This document shows, one piece after another, positions 16,468-25,086 of a DNA stretch of 32,089 nt. Within the stretch, counting starts at the first letter, position 1, and the number at the start of each line of letters is the position of its first letter. The DNA comes from Anaerolineaceae bacterium. GTDB lineage: Bacteria; Chloroflexota; Anaerolineae; Anaerolineales; E44-bin32. A program made the translations under genes and the position numbers. Below the pieces are notes generated by a model. It was not told where the DNA came from and searched no databases. It was given only the letters and a program-made list of their open reading frames with translations. The stretch covers positions 2,076,144 through 2,108,232 of the forward strand of contig CP070708.1 in the NCBI GenBank assembly GCA_020350285.1, given 5' to 3'.

Positions 16468-16521
16468 TTGGACATGAGGTCTTATCCTGGAAGCGGCCTT
16501 TCTGTCCAGGAAGTAACCCTG

Positions 16522-16530
16522 TGGTAGAAT
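16522..16530 (+). promoter_or_regulatory. Extended -10 promoter for hsp20-lon
   Basis: TGG followed by TAGAAT (16525-16530) makes an extended -10 element, with only a weak match (CTGTCC, 16502-16507) at -35. The transcript would carry about 43 leader bases, including the AT palindrome TTAAATTTAA. No HrcA/CIRCE site is seen. Confidence 0.45.
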
Positions 16531-16579
16531 GAGACGCTTTAAATTTAAGGTAATCCTCTGGATGAAGGTTTGAAAACCG

Positions 16580-17014
16580 ATGAGCGAGAAGGAACCCAAT
16601 AACCTCAGAGTAAAGCTGAAGTTGCTTGCTGAGGACGATCCATGGTCTGCAGAATCATCCAGGATCTCTGGATGGCGTCTTGTAAGAAGATCTCATGCGT
16701 GGCGTCCACCTACGGATGTCCTAGAGACGGATGAGGCTTATGTTGTCGTAGTGGAAGTAGCCGGTATGCGGGGGGCGGATATTTCTGTAACCTACAACCA
16801 ACGTGTGCTCTCAATCCAAGGTGTCAGAGTAGATACGAGCCCTCGTAAAGCCTACCATCAGATGGAGATTGCGTATGGTGAATTTGCGAGCGAGGTGCGT
16901 ATCCCGGTTCCGATTGAAACCTCAGAGATTGAAGCGACCTATAACGATGGTTTCCTGCGGGTGATACTGCCCAAAGCTCAATCTAGAGAGGTGCCGATCA
17001 GCGAAGATATGTGA
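16580..17014 (+). CDS. Small heat-shock protein Hsp20 (alpha-crystallin family)
   Basis: The protein is an ATP-independent holdase that binds unfolding proteins. The 144 residues comprise a 40-residue N-terminal arm and an alpha-crystallin domain (about 41-130). The domain shows the expected strands, for example '[20 protein letters not shown]' and the conserved '[13 protein letters not shown]'. A short tail carries VPI (138-140), the I/V-x-I/V motif used in oligomer assembly. The following gene is lon, 28 bases away, so holdase and protease would be induced together. Confidence 0.93.
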   Translation: MSEKEPNNLRVKLKLLAEDDPWSAESSRISGWRLVRRSHAWRPPTDVLETDEAYVVVVEVAGMRGADISVTYNQRVLSIQGVRVDTSPRKAYHQMEIAYGEFASEVRIPVPIETSEIEATYNDGFLRVILPKAQSREVPISEDM

Positions 17015-17042
17015 TTATATTTCTCAGGAACGGATTGAGTTG

Positions 17043-19703
17043 ATGTTAAGTACATTCGATGACCCATTAGAAGACCTGGTTTCCCATAACCAAATTGATT
17101 TTAATCAGAGGTCTTTAAGAGAAGAGGGGGAAGAATCCTCCTCAATTATTCAGGTTCAGAAGGAAACTGAAGATATTATCCAAGCTTCTCTGGAGAGGGA
17201 AACGTCTGAAATTCCTGATGAGCTACCGATTCTTCCATTACGAGGGGTGGTTGTATACCCTCTTACGGCTGTTCCATTAACCATCGGCCAACCGCGATCG
17301 ATTCGATTGGTGGATGACGTGGTCGCGGGTGAACGATTAATCGGCTTGGTTGCCTCGCGAAAACCGGAGTTAGAGCTTCCTCAACCCGAGGATCTGTACC
17401 GCTATGGGACCGTAGCAGCGATGCAAAGGTTGTTCCGTGCTCCAGATGGGACAATCCGGCTGATTGTGCGTGGATTGGCACGGTTTGAGTTAGGTGAATT
17501 CACCGATCGCGAGCCGTATCTGAAGGCGAAGATTCAATTGAAGCCGGAAACAATTGAAGAGGGAGTCGAAATCGAAGCTCAGGTTAGAGCCGCGAGAGAT
17601 CAATTTCAAAAAATCACCGAACTAGCTCCATCCTTACAGCAGGAGATTCTCGCCAGCGTTTTGTTGCTTGATGATCCGCTTCACGTGGCGTACACCATTG
17701 CCAATTACCAACGCATGGAACTCCAGGAAGCCCAAGAGATCCTGGAGGAAGATTCTGCCATCGCCAAACTACAACGCCTTAATACTATTTTGAGCCGAGA
17801 GGTGGAGGTTCTTTCTCTGGGTCAACAGATCCAACAGGAAGCGCGTACGGAAATTGAGAAAGTCCAGCGGGAGTATTTCCTGCGGGAGCAGCTAAAGGCG
17901 ATCCAACGCGAGCTCGGGGAGGAAGATGAGCAGGCGGCCGAGGTCGAGGAGTTCCGCAAGCGTATGGAAGAAGCGAACATGCCTGAGGAGGCGGAGAAGC
18001 AAGCTCGTCGAGAGCTCGATCGTCTAGCTCGCTTACCAACCGCAGCTGCTGAATACGGTGTCATTCGGACCTACCTCGACTGGCTTGTTTCTGTCCCGTG
18101 GGATAAGGGTACGCAAGACAACCTCGATCTTGCGAATGGAAGAGCGGTGTTGGATGAAGATCACTATGGATTAGAAGACGTCAAAGAGCGCATCCTTGAG
18201 TATCTTGCGATCCGCAAGTTGAAGATTGAGCGTAAAGGTGAGATGGAAGAGCTGCCAGAGGACGAGATCCGGCGTGAGAGAGAAGGGGTGATTTTGTGCT
18301 TCATCGGCCCTCCTGGGGTGGGGAAGACGTCGCTTGGACGCTCGATCGCACGTGCCATGGGCCGCAAGTTCATCCGCATCTCTTTGGGTGGGGTGCACGA
18401 TGAGGCTGAGATACGCGGGCATCGTCGTACTTATATCGGCGCGATGCCTGGTCGAATCCTTCAAGCTTTACGGCGAGTCGAATCAAAAAATCCGGTGTTT
18501 ATGCTCGACGAGGTAGACAAACTGGGTCGCGATTTTCGTGGTGATCCAGCCTCGGCTCTCTTAGAAGTTCTCGACCCAGAACAGAATCGTGAATTTCGGG
18601 ATCACTATCTCGAGGTTTCTTACGATCTTTCGCAAGTTATGTTCATTACAACCGCTAACTGGGCAGAAACGATCCCTGCTCCACTGCTTGATCGGATGGA
18701 AGTGATTCGATTATCGGGGTACACCGATCGCGAGAAGGCAGCCATCGCACAAGGTTATTTGATTCCACGTCAAATCCGTGAGAATGGTTTAAAACCGGAA
18801 GAGGTCGAGTTTTCAGAAGAAGCCCTGCAAGGGATCATCCGTTCTTATACCAGAGAAGCGGGAGTTCGAAATCTGGAGCGGGAGATTGGCCGAGTCTGTC
18901 GAAAAGTGGCCACAAAGATTGCGGAGGGGAAAACCGATACGATAGTCATCACCCCAGATGTAGTCCGTGAATTCCTCGGTAAACCTCGTTTCCTCGGAAT
19001 TGAGGAGGTGGCTGAGAGGATCTCCTTGCCGGGTGTAGCTACCGGATTGGCCTATACACAAACCGGTGGTGATGTGCTGTTCATCGAAGCAACAGCGATG
19101 TCCGGCTCAAAGCAGTTTCTGCTCACGGGGTCCTTGGGTCAGGTAATGAAGGAGTCGGCGCAAGCAGCGTTGTCACATGTTCGGGCGATGTCTGATGAAC
19201 TTGCGATCCCTTCTGAATTTTGGGACGAACATGATCTCCATCTTCATGTCCCTGCAGGCTCGCAGCCTAAGGACGGTCCCTCAGCAGGTGTGACCATGGC
19301 CGTAGCGCTTGCCTCCTTGGCAACGGGTCGCTACGTCCGTTCAGACATCGGTATGACAGGCGAGGTAACTTTACGTGGCAAGATCCTTCCGGTTGGAGGC
19401 ATAAAAGAAAAGGTCTTGGCAGCACATCGCGCATGTTTGACGACGGTGCTGCTTCCGCGTCGCAATGAGGTCGATCTAGAGGATGTTCCGGAAGAAGTCC
19501 GTAAAGAGATCAATTTCATCTTTATCGATACTGTTGCTGATGCAATTGATGAAGCGCTGGATGGTAAGGCTGTCAAGAGGAGGGCGAAAAGGAAATCGCC
19601 CGCGGCCGCGAAGACCGATGATTCGAAGCCCAAGCGAAGGAAAGCCCAGCCTGTAAAGCGTGGAAAAACAAGCACGAGTAGGAGTAAGAAGAAATCAAAT
19701 TAG
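17043..19703 (+). CDS. lon: ATP-dependent protease Lon with lysine/arginine-rich C-terminal tail
   Basis: Lon degrades misfolded and selected regulatory proteins in the cytoplasm. Domains in order: an acidic 55-residue N-terminal extension; the LON substrate-binding domain (from about residue 60, '[13 protein letters not shown]'); a coiled-coil region; AAA+ with Walker A GPPGVGKT (422-429) and the conserved '[22 protein letters not shown]'; and the protease domain. The catalytic dyad is Ser747 (PKDGPSAG) and Lys790 (GGIKEK), with the same 43-residue spacing as in E. coli. The last 45 residues or so are Lys/Arg/Ser-rich and low complexity, which E. coli Lon lacks. ATG 17043 is preferred over the adjoining TTG 17040. 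It follows hsp20 in a proteostasis operon. Confidence 0.96.
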   Translation: MLSTFDDPLEDLVSHNQIDFNQRSLREEGEESSSIIQVQKETEDIIQASLERETSEIPDELPILPLRGVVVYPLTAVPLTIGQPRSIRLVDDVVAGERLIGLVASRKPELELPQPEDLYRYGTVAAMQRLFRAPDGTIRLIVRGLARFELGEFTDREPYLKAKIQLKPETIEEGVEIEAQVRAARDQFQKITELAPSLQQEILASVLLLDDPLHVAYTIANYQRMELQEAQEILEEDSAIAKLQRLNTILSREVEVLSLGQQIQQEARTEIEKVQREYFLREQLKAIQRELGEEDEQAAEVEEFRKRMEEANMPEEAEKQARRELDRLARLPTAAAEYGVIRTYLDWLVSVPWDKGTQDNLDLANGRAVLDEDHYGLEDVKERILEYLAIRKLKIERKGEMEELPEDEIRREREGVILCFIGPPGVGKTSLGRSIARAMGRKFIRISLGGVHDEAEIRGHRRTYIGAMPGRILQALRRVESKNPVFMLDEVDKLGRDFRGDPASALLEVLDPEQNREFRDHYLEVSYDLSQVMFITTANWAETIPAPLLDRMEVIRLSGYTDREKAAIAQGYLIPRQIRENGLKPEEVEFSEEALQGIIRSYTREAGVRNLEREIGRVCRKVATKIAEGKTDTIVITPDVVREFLGKPRFLGIEEVAERISLPGVATGLAYTQTGGDVLFIEATAMSGSKQFLLTGSLGQVMKESAQAALSHVRAMSDELAIPSEFWDEHDLHLHVPAGSQPKDGPSAGVTMAVALASLATGRYVRSDIGMTGEVTLRGKILPVGGIKEKVLAAHRACLTTVLLPRRNEVDLEDVPEEVRKEINFIFIDTVADAIDEALDGKAVKRRAKRKSPAAAKTDDSKPKRRKAQPVKRGKTSTSRSKKKSN

Positions 19704-19740
19704 TTCGTGTCTAGCGAACAACGTTAGAGGAGTTATCGAA

Positions 19741-20109
19741 GTGCCTAAAGTCTTCATCATCGACGACGATGTAACCATGGTTTACCTGCTTAGGACATTG
19801 CTGGAATTGGACGGATATGACGTTGCTGAGGTACAGGATTGGGCTACGATTATTGAGACAATCCAGGCAGAAAGCCCCGATCTTGTTCTTATGGATTATT
19901 TCCTCCCCGATTTGGACGGCTTGGAGTTGTTGACTCAGCTCCGTGCTGATCCCATACTTGCGAAGACGAGGATTATCATGTCCTCAGGGATGGATGTATC
20001 TGATCAATGTATGGCTGCTGGAGCAGATGCATTTTTGCTCAAACCTTACACACCTGAGCAGTTGGTGGAGGTTATCAAAGGCACAGTTGGTGAAGATAAA
20101 GCAGGATAG
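19741..20109 (+). CDS. Single-domain response regulator (CheY-like receiver)
   Basis: The 122-residue protein is only a receiver domain. The acidic pocket is Asp8/Asp9, the phosphoacceptor is Asp52 (LVLMDYFLPDLDG), Ser81/Ser82 lies at the switch Thr/Ser position and Lys101 is in LLKPY. No output domain follows, so it must act by binding another protein. The start is GTG 19741 with GAGGAG upstream; an open frame reaches back into lon but lacks homology. No histidine kinase is in the window. It lies 37 bases after lon and 36 before the PHP-AlbA gene. Confidence 0.9.
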   Translation: MPKVFIIDDDVTMVYLLRTLLELDGYDVAEVQDWATIIETIQAESPDLVLMDYFLPDLDGLELLTQLRADPILAKTRIIMSSGMDVSDQCMAAGADAFLLKPYTPEQLVEVIKGTVGEDKAG

Positions 20110-20145
20110 AATAGAAATAACCCATTTAGCGGGGAGATAATTATT

Positions 20146-21876
20146 GTGGCAAAGAGAAAGAAACAGCCTAAATCTCGCCAATGGCGACTTATGGATTTAC
20201 ATTTACATACTCCGGCTTCAAGCGATTATCAGGAGCCGGATATTTCCTGTCTGGATATTTTGTATCGGAGTGAAGCGAGGAATCTGGATATCATCGCCTT
20301 TACCGATCACAACACAGTCGCAGGTTACCGGAAGATGCAGGAGGAGATCCAGCAATTGGAATTCCTCGAGCGATCGGGTCGAATAACAGAGGAAGAAGGA
20401 ACACGATTGAGTGAATACCGCCGTTTGTTGAAGAAGATTCTTGTTCTGCCGGGTTTTGAGTTTACGGCCACCCTTGGCTTTCATATTCTGGGGGTTTTCC
20501 CACCCGAAACACCCGTTCGTGAGATTGAGCATCTCCTTCTCAGCCTGAACATCCCTGCGGATCAATTGGACAATGGATCCATGACGGTCGGAGCGACAAG
20601 TGATGTGTTAACGGCATACCGCCTCATTGATGAAGCGGGTGGTTTAGCCATCGCAGCTCATGCGAATTCAACCCATGGTGTGGCGATGCGGGGTTTCGGT
20701 TTTGGCGGTCAGACGAAAATCGCTTACACACAGGATCCTCACCTGCACGCTTTGGAGGTCACAGACCTGGGTCAAAAAGGTCGGCGCTCAACCGCGAAAT
20801 TCTTCAATGGTACAAAACCCGAATACCCGCGAAGGATGCATTGTATCCAAGGATCGGACGCTCATCGACTGCGAACCGATCCTAAAGATAAGAAACAACT
20901 AGGGGTGGGCGACCGGGCAACTTGGGTTAATCTCCCAGTGTTTTCGTTTGATGCTCTACGGGAACTCTTTTTGAGTAATGATTTCGCGCGTACAAGACCT
21001 CATTGGCCTGCGTCGGATGAGGAGTACGATTTTATCCAGCAGGCGAGGGAGGAAGGCCCCAGCATAATACAAGACTTCCACGAGAGCATGACGGTTCGGG
21101 GAGGTCGGCTATATGCCATCATCGCGGACGCATGTGCTTTCGCCAATACAAACGGAGGCACGTTATATGTTGGGATCAGCTCTGATCCGAAGAAGGCACC
21201 AGCGGGGGTCTCTAAACCATCCGTTTCCATACGTCGGCTGCGAGAGGAATTGAGTAAACGCATCAGCCCTCCGTTAGCTTGTCAGGTGGATGGTCAAGAG
21301 ACTCAAGGCAAGAAGGTGATTCGCATCCTGGTGCCAGACGGCGAGGACCCGCCCTACGCTGTTGATGACAATAAGATCTATGTCCGCGACGAGGCCGATA
21401 CGGGTCTCGCGGTGCGAGATGAGATTGTACAGCTTGTGGTGCGTGGCTCTCCATCGGTTGTCAGCCAACAGGAAGTTGAGCCAGCAGCTGAAGAGGGAGT
21501 TGAAATTACAGAAGTTGGGCTGCAACCCCCGCGGACGGGCGTGGAAATCGTTGGTTTTGAGAAGAGAAACGGTGTCTCATACTACACGATGCGTGATCTG
21601 AGGAACGGGAACGTTGTTAAGAACGTTACACGTTCTTCCGCGCGACGACTTTGGCACTACGCCATCTCCCAATACACCGCCTTGCCAAAAAATCTGAAGG
21701 GAGCACAAGTGACGTGGCTAGGGGACATTGGGGTCTTACGGGTCCAAAGGAGAGGGGCGAAGAAACGCTACGACCTGGTACAGAGGTCGCCGGGTGGGAT
21801 TCGATATTATTTCGGTGTGACGGAAGACGGCATCCATGGAGAGTGGAAGGTTCTGGTAGGAGGTGAAGCCGAATAA
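20146..21876 (+). CDS. PHP phosphoesterase fused to a Schlafen/AlbA-type domain and an unknown C-terminal domain
   Basis: The 576-residue protein combines three parts. Residues 15-290 are a PHP metal-dependent phosphoesterase domain: HLHT (19-22), FTDHN (52-56), GFEF (103-106), AAHAN (170-174) and GSDAH (236-240). Residues about 300-435 match the AlbA_2/Schlafen-like nucleotide-binding domain, with 'AFANTNGGTLYVGIS' (331-345) and IYVRDEADTG (411-420). Residues about 460-576 form a basic, aromatic-rich domain I do not recognise. All PHP ligands look intact, so hydrolysis of a phosphoester (nucleotide, nucleic acid or inositol phosphate) is likely. GTG 20146 follows GGGGAG by nine bases. It may be co-transcribed with the receiver protein. 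Function is unknown; regulation of, or defence against, nucleic acids is speculation from domain type. Confidence 0.82.
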   Translation: MAKRKKQPKSRQWRLMDLHLHTPASSDYQEPDISCLDILYRSEARNLDIIAFTDHNTVAGYRKMQEEIQQLEFLERSGRITEEEGTRLSEYRRLLKKILVLPGFEFTATLGFHILGVFPPETPVREIEHLLLSLNIPADQLDNGSMTVGATSDVLTAYRLIDEAGGLAIAAHANSTHGVAMRGFGFGGQTKIAYTQDPHLHALEVTDLGQKGRRSTAKFFNGTKPEYPRRMHCIQGSDAHRLRTDPKDKKQLGVGDRATWVNLPVFSFDALRELFLSNDFARTRPHWPASDEEYDFIQQAREEGPSIIQDFHESMTVRGGRLYAIIADACAFANTNGGTLYVGISSDPKKAPAGVSKPSVSIRRLREELSKRISPPLACQVDGQETQGKKVIRILVPDGEDPPYAVDDNKIYVRDEADTGLAVRDEIVQLVVRGSPSVVSQQEVEPAAEEGVEITEVGLQPPRTGVEIVGFEKRNGVSYYTMRDLRNGNVVKNVTRSSARRLWHYAISQYTALPKNLKGAQVTWLGDIGVLRVQRRGAKKRYDLVQRSPGGIRYYFGVTEDGIHGEWKVLVGGEAE

Positions 21877-21944
21877 CGGCTCGCGTGAGAATGAGTAGTT
21901 GATCTTCATAGCTAGGTGCATTGAATGAACCCAAAATGAAATTT

Positions 21945-21972
21945 GCGCGATCTGTACTCTTACAGGTCGCGC
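21945..21972. promoter_or_regulatory. 11-bp inverted repeat across the promoter of the acetyltransferase-mogA-MFS operon
   Basis: GCGCGATCTGT (21945-21955) pairs with ACAGGTCGCGC (21962-21972), with one G-T wobble, around a 6-base loop. No T-tract follows on either strand, so a terminator is unlikely. The repeat fills the space between a weak -35 (CTGTAC, 21952-21957) and a -10 (TACAAT, 21975-21980) spaced by 17 bases, which fits an operator. Confidence 0.45.
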
Positions 21973-21997
21973 ATTACAATAAGACTCGGGAGCAGGA

Positions 21998-22417
21998 ATG
22001 AGAATTCGGCAATTTGATTACGATCAGGATCTAGAACCTGTTCTCAATCTCTGGAAGAACAGTTTCCCACAGATACGTATATCGCCCTCAGATGATCCCA
22101 AAGAGATCCGCAAGAAGCTACAAAGAGATGCGGATCTCTTTTTGGTCGCGGAAGAAGACGAGCGTATTATTGGTGCTGTGTTGGGAGGCTTCGACGGGAG
22201 AAGAGGTATGATTTACCACTTAGCCGTTGACCCATCGCGAAGAGGTGAAGGAATAGGGCGTGTATTAATGGAAGAGGTTGAAGATCGCTTGCGAGTTAAA
22301 GGTTGTCACAAGTACTATCTTCTGATCACCAAAGATAACCGTGATACGATTGGTTTTTACGAGAGTCTAGGCTGCGAGGTGATGGATCTTTTTATCTTGG
22401 GGAAGGTGATTCAATGA
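21998..22417 (+). CDS. GNAT family acetyltransferase (YpeA/RimI-like)
   Basis: The 139-residue protein is a minimal GNAT fold. The acetyl-CoA loop is RRGEGIGR (81-88), preceded by the strand YHLAVDPS. The end has 'NRDTIGFYESLGC', the usual motif B region. The acceptor is unknown. Its TGA overlaps the ATG of mogA (ATGA), so the two are translationally coupled. Such coupling with a molybdenum-cofactor gene has no obvious biochemical reason and may be coincidental operon packing. Confidence 0.9.
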   Translation: MRIRQFDYDQDLEPVLNLWKNSFPQIRISPSDDPKEIRKKLQRDADLFLVAEEDERIIGAVLGGFDGRRGMIYHLAVDPSRRGEGIGRVLMEEVEDRLRVKGCHKYYLLITKDNRDTIGFYESLGCEVMDLFILGKVIQ

Positions 22418-22929
22418 GGGTTGGGATTCTTACAATCTCAGATCGAGCGGCTCGTGGTGAATATGAGGATCGGTCAGGACCATTGCTGAGGGAGAAGATT
22501 GAGGATCAGGGTTGGGACGTCATCCGCTTCGATGTGGTCTCAGATGATCAAGCAGAGATCGAGGAGCACCTGAAGCGCTGGACGGACTCGGGTGATGTTG
22601 ACCTGATTTTAACCACTGGGGGAACCGGGTTCTCGCCACGTGATCGTGCACCTGAGGCTACGCGGGCGGTGGTCGAACGCTTGGCGCCTGGATTGGGTGA
22701 AGCCATGCGAGCAGCGAGCTTGGAAGTGACGCCTCATGCGATGTTGTCACGGGCTGTTGCTGGCATTAGAGGGAAGACGCTGATTGTCAACCTGCCTGGT
22801 AGCCCGCGCGCTGTTGAGGAGAACCTGACGGTCATCCTGCCGGCTTTACCTCATGGCGTAGACCTGTTGAAAGATCACCCCTCGGCTGAAGCCGGACATG
22901 CTATTCATCAATCTCCAACTGAGGATTAG
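22414..22929 (+). CDS. mogA: MogA/MoaB family molybdenum cofactor biosynthesis protein
   Basis: The enzyme class adenylylates molybdopterin before molybdate insertion. The 171-residue protein shows the MPT-binding fold with ISDRAARGEYEDRSGP (8-23), TTGGTGFSPRD (67-77) with the conserved Asp, and LPGSPRAVEE (127-136). Length is typical of MogA/MoaB rather than the larger MoeA or CinA. MogA and MoaB cannot be separated safely by eye. No other cofactor gene is in the window. It overlaps the acetyltransferase gene by four bases and is followed 19 bases later by the MFS gene. Confidence 0.92.
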   Translation: MRVGILTISDRAARGEYEDRSGPLLREKIEDQGWDVIRFDVVSDDQAEIEEHLKRWTDSGDVDLILTTGGTGFSPRDRAPEATRAVVERLAPGLGEAMRAASLEVTPHAMLSRAVAGIRGKTLIVNLPGSPRAVEENLTVILPALPHGVDLLKDHPSAEAGHAIHQSPTED

Positions 22930-22948
22930 ATTGCCAGAGGAGTAGCCG

Positions 22949-24262
22949 ATGTCATCGAAATCACGCTACCGTTGGTTGGTCGTATCGCTGTTCTTCGGAT
23001 TTATTCTGTTGCACCAAGCTGATAAGTTACTCATCAGTCCCTTGACCACACCGATCATGGAGACCTTCGGGATCAACGAGGCGGAGATGGGTGCGGTATT
23101 CACTGGAGCATTGCTTGTATCAGCAATCCTCTACCCAATATGGGGTTATTTATACGATCGCTATGCAAGGCCGAAGCTGCTGGCCTTGGCTTCAGCGATT
23201 TGGGGTGCAACGACTTGGTTAAGCGCCATCGCGCCGACATACCCCACGTTCTTGATCAGCCGTGCCTCGACGGGTATAGATGACTCCAGTTACCCGGGTC
23301 TATACAGCTTGATCGCTGACTACTTCGGCCCCTCGATGCGTGGGAAGGTCTACGGTCTGCTTCAGCTTGGCATGCCGTTGGGATACATGATCGGATTGAT
23401 CGCAGCGACGATGTTGAGTGGACTTGTGGGTTGGCGAGGCGTGTTTTACATCACGGGGACACTGGGCTTAGTACTCGCGCTGCTGATTTACACCAAAGTG
23501 CGTGAAGCGCCACGAGGTAAGGCCGAACCAGAGCTTGAGGACCTCGATAAGATAGGTGTGTACCGGTTCGATAGGAGAATTGCTGCAGGACTTTTCCGCA
23601 AGAGAAGCCTCATACTACTCTTTGCACAAGGTTTCTTCGGTGTTTTCCCATGGAATGTGATCACCTATTGGTTCTTCCGCTACCTAGAAACGGAGCGCAA
23701 TTACACAGAAGATGCGGTCTTGATGACCATGGCTCCAGCGGTGTTGATCCTGGCATTGGGCTACTTTGTTGGTGGTTCTTTGGGTGATTTCTTTTTCAAG
23801 CGGACGCCGCGAGGGCGTCTGTTGGTCTCCACCGCAGCGGTTCTACTCGGTGCGATCTTGTTATATTTCACCATGAACATCCCGGTAGATAACCAAGCCC
23901 TGTTTCTGATCATGCTCTTAGCCACAGCGCTGTTTATCCCCTTTGCTTCACCCAATGTGATCTCATCGGTTTATGACATCACACTTCCTGAAGTGAGAAG
24001 CACTGCCTTAGCGGTCCAGTACTTTATCGAAAATGCAGGTGCGGCATTGGCGCCATTCTTAGCAGGTTTGATCGCGGTACGATCTTCTTTGCATGATGCG
24101 ATCTTGATCATCTGTATAGCCGCCTGGGTTATCGATTCCATCTTGTTTGCCGTTGCAGCATATATTGTGCCCGAGGACATCAAAACCTTACGTACCCAAC
24201 TAGCGGAACGAGCCGAGCAGGAGAGAGCGGCGCAGGTGGGAGGATCTCCATCTCTCGGTTAA
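22949..24262 (+). CDS. Major facilitator superfamily transporter
   Basis: The 437-residue protein has about twelve membrane helices in two halves joined by a charged cytoplasmic loop (about residues 185-215). The family motif after helix 2 reads GYLYDRYARPKLL. The helix 4-5 region 'GIDDSSYPGLYSLIADYFG' resembles the Spinster-like MFS branch. The substrate cannot be assigned. ATG 22949 has AGAGGAG eight bases upstream. It is the last gene of the GNAT-mogA-MFS transcript. The tail is rich in Glu, Arg and Ala. Confidence 0.88.
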   Translation: MSSKSRYRWLVVSLFFGFILLHQADKLLISPLTTPIMETFGINEAEMGAVFTGALLVSAILYPIWGYLYDRYARPKLLALASAIWGATTWLSAIAPTYPTFLISRASTGIDDSSYPGLYSLIADYFGPSMRGKVYGLLQLGMPLGYMIGLIAATMLSGLVGWRGVFYITGTLGLVLALLIYTKVREAPRGKAEPELEDLDKIGVYRFDRRIAAGLFRKRSLILLFAQGFFGVFPWNVITYWFFRYLETERNYTEDAVLMTMAPAVLILALGYFVGGSLGDFFFKRTPRGRLLVSTAAVLLGAILLYFTMNIPVDNQALFLIMLLATALFIPFASPNVISSVYDITLPEVRSTALAVQYFIENAGAALAPFLAGLIAVRSSLHDAILIICIAAWVIDSILFAVAAYIVPEDIKTLRTQLAERAEQERAAQVGGSPSLG

Positions 24263-24333
24263 GGAGAGGTGCGGGGGGGATGCACCAAAAGACCTTGCCG
24301 GGTTAATGTGCAAGCAACAAGTTTAAAGGGAGT

Positions 24334-24357
24334 AGGGGCGCACGGCCGTACGCCCCT
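24334..24357. repeat. REP-like palindrome, 'AGGGGCG' type
   Basis: AGGGGCG (24334-24340) and CGCCCCT (24351-24357) enclose CACGGCCGTA, whose ACGGCCGT is itself palindromic. This nested structure matches dispersed intergenic palindromes that I recall from many Chloroflexota and other genomes. It may fold at the 3' end of the MFS transcript. Copy number cannot be seen here. Confidence 0.55.
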
Positions 24358-24372
24358 GCATCTGGAGACATG

Positions 24373-24407
24373 AACTTCCCCGCGAGCTTTAAGCTCGCGG
24401 GGAAGTT
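24373..24407. repeat. Perfect 17-bp-arm palindrome between MFS and copper operons
   Basis: Arms 24373-24389 and 24391-24407 are exact complements separated by one base. The core is CCCCGCGAGC / GCTCGCGGGG. As RNA it would form a very stable hairpin with a TTTAA loop. No T-tract follows, so it looks like a dispersed repeat or a transcript-end stabiliser rather than a classical terminator. The rest of 24263-24476 shows nothing coding. Confidence 0.65.
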
Positions 24408-24476
24408 AGTTAAGTGTACCGATTGCCTTGTATACCAGCTGTTAAGATATTATTTTCCTTAATCTATGATCCGCAT

Positions 24477-24505
24477 TTGACAATTCGGATATATTAAGTT
24501 AGAAT
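24477..24505 (+). promoter_or_regulatory. Near-consensus promoter of the copper operon
   Basis: TTGACA (24477-24482, perfect) and TAGAAT (24500-24505) are separated by 17 bases. Transcription would start near 24512, within the CsoR-type operator. Confidence 0.82.
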
Positions 24506-24510
24506 ATAAG

Positions 24511-24534
24511 TACCCACCCCACCTGGGGGGGGTA
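24511..24534. promoter_or_regulatory. Candidate CsoR operator
   Basis: TACCCACCCC-acct-GGGGGGGGTA is a GC-tract inverted repeat with one mismatch. It is of the TACCC...GGGTA kind bound by CsoR repressors. It lies over the predicted start of transcription and directly before the csoR ribosome site, so CsoR binding would block its own operon until Cu(I) is bound. Confidence 0.8.
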
Positions 24535-24549
24535 TAAGTGAGGAATGAG

Positions 24550-24819
24550 ATGGACAGGGAAGACACACTACGCAGACTGAAGAACGTAGAAGGGCATGTT
24601 CGCGGCATCCAACGCATGGTCGAGAATGAAGCCTATTGCATCGATCTCATTCGCCAGATACAAGCCGTACAGGCTGCATTAGGGGTGGTCAGTGAGAACA
24701 TCCTTCACGATCATCTGCATTCCTGCTTGATCACCGCCGTGCGTGGAGAAGACCCTGAAGAGCGGGAACGCGTTCTGAAAGAGATAACAGAGGTCTACTC
24801 GATGGCTTCGAAGGTTTAA
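24550..24819 (+). CDS. csoR: Copper-sensing transcriptional repressor CsoR
   Basis: CsoR is an all-helical tetrameric repressor released from DNA by Cu(I). The 89-residue protein has 'LKNVEGHVRGIQRMV' in helix 1 and the copper triad Cys30, His55 and Cys59. The spacing (25 and 4) is identical to that of Cys36, His61 and Cys65 of the M. tuberculosis protein. This separates it from RcnR and FrmR relatives, which use different ligands. ATG 24550 is chosen because GAGG lies six bases upstream; GTG 24538 has no ribosome site and abuts the operator. copZ and copA follow, which supports a copper rather than a nickel or formaldehyde signal. Confidence 0.94.
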   Translation: MDREDTLRRLKNVEGHVRGIQRMVENEAYCIDLIRQIQAVQAALGVVSENILHDHLHSCLITAVRGEDPEERERVLKEITEVYSMASKV

Positions 24820-24847
24820 CTAAATCATTAATTAGGAGTTCTAAGAA

Positions 24848-25054
24848 ATGACAACCGTAACCTATAACGTTCCGAATATCTCCTGTGGGCATTGTGTACA
24901 CACGATCCAGATGGAGTTGGGAGATCTAATCGGTGTCTCCAATGTAATTGCTTCCCAAGTGACCAGAGAAGTGACGGTAGAGTTTGAACCTCCGGCGACG
25001 GAGGAACAGATCGAAGCTGCCTTGGTGGAGATCAATTATCCGCCGGTGAAGTAA
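24848..25054 (+). CDS. copZ: Copper chaperone CopZ (HMA domain)
   Basis: The 68-residue protein is one heavy-metal-associated domain with the Cu(I) site ISCGHC. A single His lies between the cysteines, as in some soluble chaperones. It carries Cu(I) in the cytoplasm to the CopA ATPase encoded next, and possibly to CsoR. AGGAG precedes the ATG. The gaps are 28 bases to csoR and 32 to copA, consistent with one operon. Confidence 0.93.
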   Translation: MTTVTYNVPNISCGHCVHTIQMELGDLIGVSNVIASQVTREVTVEFEPPATEEQIEAALVEINYPPVK

Positions 25055-25086
25055 AAACGTCTTCAAACACAGAAAAGGTTTGTTGA

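Noticed and set aside
19660..19740. N-terminal extension of the receiver protein
   Set aside because: It overlaps the lon tail; the receiver fold begins right at GTG 19741 behind GAGGAG.
21945..21972. Terminator for the PHP-AlbA gene
   Set aside because: A stable stem exists, but neither strand has a following T-tract, so an operator reading was preferred.
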